Assembly: GCA_905372265.1 (NCBI GenBank)
Contig: CAJPOL010000059.1
Span: forward strand, 1 to 11,295
Direction of reading: 5' to 3'
Source of the DNA: an uncultured Treponema sp.
Lineage (GTDB): Bacteria > Spirochaetota > Spirochaetia > Treponematales > Treponemataceae
DNA: 11,295 nt
In this document: piece by piece, positions 7,152-11,295 of the stretch
Numbering within the stretch: position 1 is the first letter of the stretch
How the letters are laid out: each line of letters starts with the position of its first letter
Notes under the pieces: model-generated
Database searches by the model: none
Told to the model about the DNA's origin: nothing
The model's input: the letters and a program-made list of their open reading frames with translations, nothing else
Made by a program: the position numbers and the translations under genes

Positions 7152-7167
7152 TTGTTCACTATACAAT
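7139..7167 (+). promoter_or_regulatory. Promoter of the MFS-HEAT gene, predicted nearly leaderless
   Basis: TTGAGT at 7139-7144 and TACAAT at 7162-7167 are 17 bases apart. The expected start is at about 7174-7175, at the ATG at 7175. The -35 box lies inside the first codons of pepF on the other strand. An alternative -10, TATACA at 7160-7165, would give a 15-base spacer and is less likely. Confidence 0.45.
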
Positions 7168-7186
7168 AAGCGCGATGAATGAGCAA
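7158..7186 (-). promoter_or_regulatory. Promoter of the pepF operon, predicted leaderless
   Basis: On the minus strand, TTGCTC (7186-7181) and TATAGT (7163-7158) are 17 bases apart. Six bases after the -10 box comes the A of the pepF ATG at 7151, which is the expected first base of the message. The -10 box overlaps the -10 region of the divergent promoter, so the two polymerases would compete. The -35 box is weak (three of six matches) and lies in the coding start of the MFS-HEAT gene. Confidence 0.45.
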
Positions 7187-9445
7187 CTGTCGGCGTACAA
7201 AATTAAGCAAGGGCGGCGTATTTATGATATTTACAATATAGTAAATTCTTTATCATTTGCGCTGGTTACGGGAAATACCGTTACGCTGTATGCGCTCCTT
7301 TTGGATGCGAATACTACGACGGTCGGTTTACTGACGGCTTTTATGTATCTTTCATTTTTAGCTATTCCGCTGGGAAGGCTGATGGTTGCACGGTTCTCCA
7401 TTATGGAAACGTTCGGCTATACGTGGCTGCTCAGAAATACGTCGTTGTTACCGCTATTGGCGATTCCCCTTTTGATGTCGGCAGGGTATCGGGACTATGC
7501 CGTATACTGCCTATTGTTTTCGGTCGGTTTTTTCAATTTTTTTCGGGGAGCTGGGATGATTGCAAATAATCCGGTAATCAAAATTCTTGCTCCCGGAAAG
7601 GATCGCAGTTCGTATATCGTCCGCATTTCGCTGACAAATAATCTCGCTTCTTTAGTAGCAACTGTGGCGCTTGCGTTTTTTCTGCGCTATGATTCATCGA
7701 TCCGTACCTATCATTTTGCGGTCATTGCAGGCATTACGCTCGGCTTTGCAGCCTCTCTTTTACTCTTTAAGCTCCCTGAACCGCAATCGGCAAAAGCGGG
7801 AAAAAACCGGCAAGAATGTAATCCGTCCTGCGGTATGCAGCGGAACGCCGAAAAATCAGCTTTTTTCAATCATGTCAAAGATGCTTTCAAGGATGCAAAT
7901 TTCCGCCGCTTTGTCCTTGTTTTTTTTACCGTCAGTCTCGGCATTTCGATGCTCCGTCCGTTCGTTATTGTGTATGCAAAAGAAGTCTATGAAAAGAAGG
8001 ACAGCACAGCAACTGTTTTAAGCGTATTTTCTCTTATCGGGGCGCTTAATGCCGGTTTATTGATGCGGCTGGTCATCGATCGAATCGGCGCAAAACCGAT
8101 CTATTCCTTATTTACTGCTGCCGGTGCAGCCGCTCTTATTCCGGCCTTTTTCGCGCCCGGCCTTTCGGGAGCGGGGATAGCAGGTATTGTGTTCTTATTA
8201 CTGTTTGCCATGATTAGTAACATGGGCTTTGTCGGTCAGGATAATGCGGCACAAGCATACTTCTTTGCCATGGTGCCCGAAGATGCGCTGATGGATTTAA
8301 GCATACTGTATTATTTTATCCTTGCAGCCACCGGCGGTATCGGTTCCATATTCGGAGGAACCATTCTCGATTTTTTGCGGATACACGGCTTCTCCTCTCT
8401 GCAATCCTACCGTATTTTCTTTGCGGCGGTCATCATCATCATTGCGATCGGTATGATTTTTCAAAGCCGCTTACTCGACCTCGGCAGTTATCATTTTTTT
8501 GAAACGCTTGCCGTTCTCTTTTCCCCGCGCGACATGCGGGCGCTCAATTTATTACATAAATTGGACAGCAATGAAAACTTGGAGACTGAACAAAAGATTT
8601 TGGATGAGCTTGGGGAAATTGCGTCGGCGGTTTCTTGCGATCAGCTTTTGCACTATTTGCAATCTCCACGCTTTGCCATCCGGTCAAGCGCTCTCAGCGC
8701 TCTTTATTCGATGGATTCCATCAATATAAAGGTACGGGATGTGGTGCTGCAGGAACTTTCAGGCGGTGTGTTTATGACGGCTCCGCTTGCGGCGAAATTG
8801 CTCGGTAAATTCAAAGTCGCCCAAGCGGTTGCTCCGCTGCGTACTGCACTGGAAAGCGCCGACTATTACCTTGCCGGAGAAGCGATGGTAGCTCTTGCAC
8901 GGCTCAATGATGCCCGCAGCCAGCTTAAAATCGGGACAATGCTGTCGGAAGCTGAAAATCCTGCGCTGATTCTCAAGGGGATTCAAGCGTTGGAAATATT
9001 CGGTTCTGTCAGTTCGCTCCCGCTGATTCTTGATTTACTCCGCCGCGAACAGCTTGCGCTCCATATTGAAAACGAGGCGCTGCTTGCGCTTTCTTCGCTG
9101 ATGGGTATTCAAAATGATTTTTATTATATTTTTGAAAAGTATCGGAATGAAAAGCGCGCGCCTTCAGCATTGCTGGTGGAGGTGTTGGATGAAAATTTCG
9201 AGATACGGAAAAAGACCGATCCCGTATTGAAAGACGTTATCATTGATTTTATCCAAGATTGCCGGCATGAAAATGCATTTGTTCATTGGCTGATTGATTT
9301 CGGACAAGAGCGTATCGGCGTAAGAACGGCGCTGCTTGCGGGCGTCGCGCTTGATATTGACTTAATTTGCCGTGAATCCTTTCGCTTTTTTCTCTTGTTT
9401 TGGGCGCTGTGCCTCTTTAAAGACCCCTTGCTGGCAGAACGCTAA
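7175..9445 (+). CDS. MFS-type membrane protein fused to a C-terminal HEAT-repeat domain
   Basis: The 756-residue product has two parts. Residues of about 20-440 carry many long hydrophobic segments (around twelve) in the pattern of a major facilitator superfamily carrier, split by a basic, soluble loop (about 205-245) where the central MFS loop belongs. From about 450 (SPRDMRAL) the chain becomes soluble, and residues of about 485-650 form helical pairs rich in Leu and Ala that read as several HEAT repeats, for example RFAIRSSALSALYSM and LAGEAMVALARL. HEAT repeats usually bind proteins, so this half may be a cytoplasmic docking or regulatory part. Transport substrate is unknown. The last 20 or so residues are again hydrophobic (FRFFLLFWALCLF). 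ATG at 7175 is chosen because the only upstream alternative is a TTG at 7139, inside the promoter. No Shine-Dalgarno is seen. No clear terminator follows the stop. Confidence 0.85.
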   Translation: MNEQLSAYKIKQGRRIYDIYNIVNSLSFALVTGNTVTLYALLLDANTTTVGLLTAFMYLSFLAIPLGRLMVARFSIMETFGYTWLLRNTSLLPLLAIPLLMSAGYRDYAVYCLLFSVGFFNFFRGAGMIANNPVIKILAPGKDRSSYIVRISLTNNLASLVATVALAFFLRYDSSIRTYHFAVIAGITLGFAASLLLFKLPEPQSAKAGKNRQECNPSCGMQRNAEKSAFFNHVKDAFKDANFRRFVLVFFTVSLGISMLRPFVIVYAKEVYEKKDSTATVLSVFSLIGALNAGLLMRLVIDRIGAKPIYSLFTAAGAAALIPAFFAPGLSGAGIAGIVFLLLFAMISNMGFVGQDNAAQAYFFAMVPEDALMDLSILYYFILAATGGIGSIFGGTILDFLRIHGFSSLQSYRIFFAAVIIIIAIGMIFQSRLLDLGSYHFFETLAVLFSPRDMRALNLLHKLDSNENLETEQKILDELGEIASAVSCDQLLHYLQSPRFAIRSSALSALYSMDSINIKVRDVVLQELSGGVFMTAPLAAKLLGKFKVAQAVAPLRTALESADYYLAGEAMVALARLNDARSQLKIGTMLSEAENPALILKGIQALEIFGSVSSLPLILDLLRREQLALHIENEALLALSSLMGIQNDFYYIFEKYRNEKRAPSALLVEVLDENFEIRKKTDPVLKDVIIDFIQDCRHENAFVHWLIDFGQERIGVRTALLAGVALDIDLICRESFRFFLLFWALCLFKDPLLAER

Positions 9446-9611
9446 AAGCTATCCTTTTCATTGTCTATCCGTATACTATTCGAAGATTGTTTGTTAGCTT
9501 TGCTGATCGGGAGGTGTAGGCGGAGTTTCTTGAGTATGCTTAATGTAGACGAAAAAAGAGAAAATATCTATACTGCTGAAAATACAAAATACCTGAAAAG
9601 AGGATGTATAC
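9446..9611 (+). promoter_or_regulatory. Intergenic region with the chemoreceptor promoter
   Basis: TAGACG at 9546-9551 and TATACT at 9569-9574 are 17 bases apart and predict transcription from about 9581, giving a 31-base leader. I looked for a sigma28 motif, common for motility genes, and found only a poor match near 9502-9509 without a -35 partner. No hairpin with a T-run was found after the MFS-HEAT stop, so some read-through into the chemoreceptor gene is possible. Confidence 0.5.
9599..9604 (+). promoter_or_regulatory. Shine-Dalgarno of the chemoreceptor gene
   Basis: AGAGGA lies 7 bases before the ATG at 9612 and supports this start over the adjacent ATG at 9615. It contrasts with the pepF and MFS-HEAT starts, which lack such a site. 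Confidence 0.65.
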
Positions 9612-11295
9612 ATGATGAATTCCGGCAAAACTAAGAAGCGATTTTCTCTCCGTTATAAACTTATTCTCATTTTCGGACTGTTGGTTTTTGCCGCAAGCGC
9701 TATTGAGGCGCTGCTTGCTGTCCATACTGCTCGTCAAGCTGTAATTGAAAAAGTCAAGATTCATCTTATCGATAAGGCTGTCGATTCTGCTGAAATTATT
9801 GACGGCCGCATTACCGCGTTTTTTCAATTTCTTGAAGGTATTGCCCGTATGCCTCAGCTGCGGGAACCAACTATTCCAATATCCATTAAGCTTAATATAT
9901 TAAAGCAAGAGGCGGCTGTTAATCCGCTTATCTACCAGTTGCAGATAAGCGATCTGCACGGCACAAGTTATACTATCGACGGTACTGTTAATAACAGCGC
10001 CAATGCATGGTACCGAACAGCGTTAAAAGGAGGGAAAGGTATCGCCGAACCGTTCCCATCAAAATTCGATAAAAAAATGATAATCATTTTATCCGTTCCT
10101 GTCTATAACGACGAGCATACGGTAATGGGAACCATAAATGCCGTGATAGACGGTCAGCGCATTTCCGATGATATAAAAGATATTGTAGTCGCCAAAACCG
10201 GGTATAGTTATGTATTAGGACTTAGCGGCACAACGATTGGGGATAAAGATAAAACGGCGGTAGAAAGGCGATTTAATACTTCGGAACAAGTAAAGACCGA
10301 TCCAAGCATTGCATCTCTCGCCGCTTTTGAAAAAATAGCAGTACAGGCCGAAACTCCTAATGTCGGTTATTATACATACAAGGGCGTTTCTAAAATGGGT
10401 GCGTACGCTAAAACAAAACTATCCGGCTGGACTGTCATTGTTAATGCGCCTATTAATGAATGTATGGAAGCCGTTAATGATTTACAAAATACGATGATTA
10501 TTATCGGTTTCACTATTCTAGCGATCGCGCTCATTATAGTATATGCCGTCGCTTATCAGATAGTAAGGCCGATACAAACCATAGTAAACGCATTACGGAA
10601 TATTGCGGAAGGAGAAGGAGACTTAACCGTCAGGCTTCCCGCACACGGCAATGACGAAGTAACCGACTTATCCGAATACTTTAATGAAACGATTGCAAAA
10701 ATCGGTATTTCGATACAATCGATCGGTTTAAATAGCCATACGATGGAGGAAGTCGGAAATGAACTTGCATCGAACATGACGGAAACAGCGAGTGCCGTTC
10801 ATCAAATCAGCGCTAATATTGAAGGGGTAAAACAACAGGCGCTTACGCAAGCAGCCAGCGTAACGGAAACAGCCGCAACTATTGAAGAAATTGTCAGAAC
10901 GATTAAGCAGTTGAATAACAGCATTGAAATACAGGCGGCAAGCGTAGCGCAATCCTCTTCTTCGGTAGAACAAATGGTTGCGAATATTGCCTCTATCGGT
11001 CAAACGCTTGATAAAACCGACGAGGTTATCGGCAATCTTACAGCAGCAACCGGAGACGGAAAAGCAACGCTGGTAGCCTCAAACAGTGTAACGCAGAAAA
11101 TAGCCGAAGAGTCCGGCTCGCTGATGGAAGCCTCAAGCGTTATTCAGCATATTGCCAGCCAAACAAATCTATTGGCGATGAATGCCGCTATCGAAGCCGC
11201 TCATGCAGGGGAAGCGGGCAAGGGTTTTGCCGTTGTTGCGGACGAAATCCGTAAGCTCGCAGAGGAATCTTCGGCGCAGGGCAAAACCATCACAG
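9612..11295 (+). CDS. Methyl-accepting chemotaxis protein with dCache-type sensor (3' end cut by the window)
   Basis: The first 561 codons of a transmembrane chemoreceptor are present; the frame stays open to the window edge. A membrane helix at about 17-39 and a second at about 295-316 enclose a periplasmic sensor domain with dCache-like features: WY at 133-134, VPVYND, a strand ending AVID (D180) and KTGYSYVLGLSG. A HAMP domain (about 317-370) follows, beginning IVRPI, and then the long cytoplasmic coiled coil. The conserved signalling tip runs from Q517 to E552 and includes NLLAMNAAIEAA and GKGFAVVADEIRKLAEE, where CheA and CheW bind. The missing part should hold the returning helix with methylation sites. 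In the dCache amino-acid motif an Arg precedes the Trp by two positions and a Tyr by seven; here these are N131 and V126, so a typical amino-acid ligand is doubtful. It has its own promoter and Shine-Dalgarno. Confidence 0.93.
   Translation, partial: MMNSGKTKKRFSLRYKLILIFGLLVFAASAIEALLAVHTARQAVIEKVKIHLIDKAVDSAEIIDGRITAFFQFLEGIARMPQLREPTIPISIKLNILKQEAAVNPLIYQLQISDLHGTSYTIDGTVNNSANAWYRTALKGGKGIAEPFPSKFDKKMIIILSVPVYNDEHTVMGTINAVIDGQRISDDIKDIVVAKTGYSYVLGLSGTTIGDKDKTAVERRFNTSEQVKTDPSIASLAAFEKIAVQAETPNVGYYTYKGVSKMGAYAKTKLSGWTVIVNAPINECMEAVNDLQNTMIIIGFTILAIALIIVYAVAYQIVRPIQTIVNALRNIAEGEGDLTVRLPAHGNDEVTDLSEYFNETIAKIGISIQSIGLNSHTMEEVGNELASNMTETASAVHQISANIEGVKQQALTQAASVTETAATIEEIVRTIKQLNNSIEIQAASVAQSSSSVEQMVANIASIGQTLDKTDEVIGNLTAATGDGKATLVASNSVTQKIAEESGSLMEASSVIQHIASQTNLLAMNAAIEAAHAGEAGKGFAVVADEIRKLAEESSAQGKTIT

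Noticed and set aside
7152..7166. TTG at 7166 as the pepF start
   Set aside because: It overlaps the predicted -10 box and adds five residues unlike the family. ATG at 7151 is the simpler start.
9502..9509. sigma28-like GCTGATCG box before the chemoreceptor
   Set aside because: There is no TAAA-type -35 at the right distance, and a better sigma70-type promoter lies closer to the gene.
9540..9827. Minus-strand open frame overlapping the chemoreceptor start
   Set aside because: It runs antisense to the promoter, Shine-Dalgarno and first membrane helix of a clear chemoreceptor gene.
1..11295. CRISPR array, tRNA, rRNA, intact transposase or phage genes
   Set aside because: I looked for regularly spaced repeats, cloverleaf-like segments and recognisable recombinase motifs on both strands and saw none.

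Overview
The window looks like chromosomal DNA of a spirochaete, most likely an oral-type Treponema with mid-range GC. This rests on overall protein character and gene mix (PepF, FolD, a YigZ protein, an MFS carrier fused to HEAT repeats, a Cache-type chemoreceptor). It is an inference from memory, not a database match. Nothing points to a phage, plasmid, CRISPR array or insertion sequence with an intact transposase.

Layout. (1) Bases 1-485 hold no convincing gene. They contain a palindrome at the left edge, AT-rich DNA with inverted repeats, a good sigma70-type promoter at 221-249 and a long leader. (2) Bases 486-2803, plus strand: a GT4 glycosyltransferase, then an exported or membrane-anchored protein of an uncharacterised family, 32 bases apart. 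(3) Bases 2790-7151, minus strand: a tight run read as pepF, an M28 metallopeptidase, folD, yigZ, with gaps of 14 and 14 bases and then a 7-base overlap. Its last gene overlaps the 3' end of the exported-protein gene by 14 bases, tail to tail. (4) Bases 7175-9445, plus strand: an MFS-type membrane protein carrying a HEAT-repeat C-terminal half. It starts only 23 bases from the pepF start, and both divergent promoters appear to share this gap. (5) From 9612 to the right edge: a methyl-accepting chemotaxis protein with its own promoter and Shine-Dalgarno, cut off by the window end just past the signalling tip.

How the genes fit together. The minus-strand operon joins peptide breakdown (PepF on oligopeptides, the M28 enzyme perhaps on the products) to one-carbon folate metabolism, and ends with a YigZ protein of uncertain role. 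The glycosyltransferase and its exported neighbour may act together on a surface glycan, but only adjacency supports this. No complete novel defence or mobile system is visible. The most interesting points are the divergent promoter knot at 7139-7186 with predicted leaderless starts, the MFS-HEAT fusion, the uncharacterised exported family with an acidic-residue pattern, and the structured non-coding left end.
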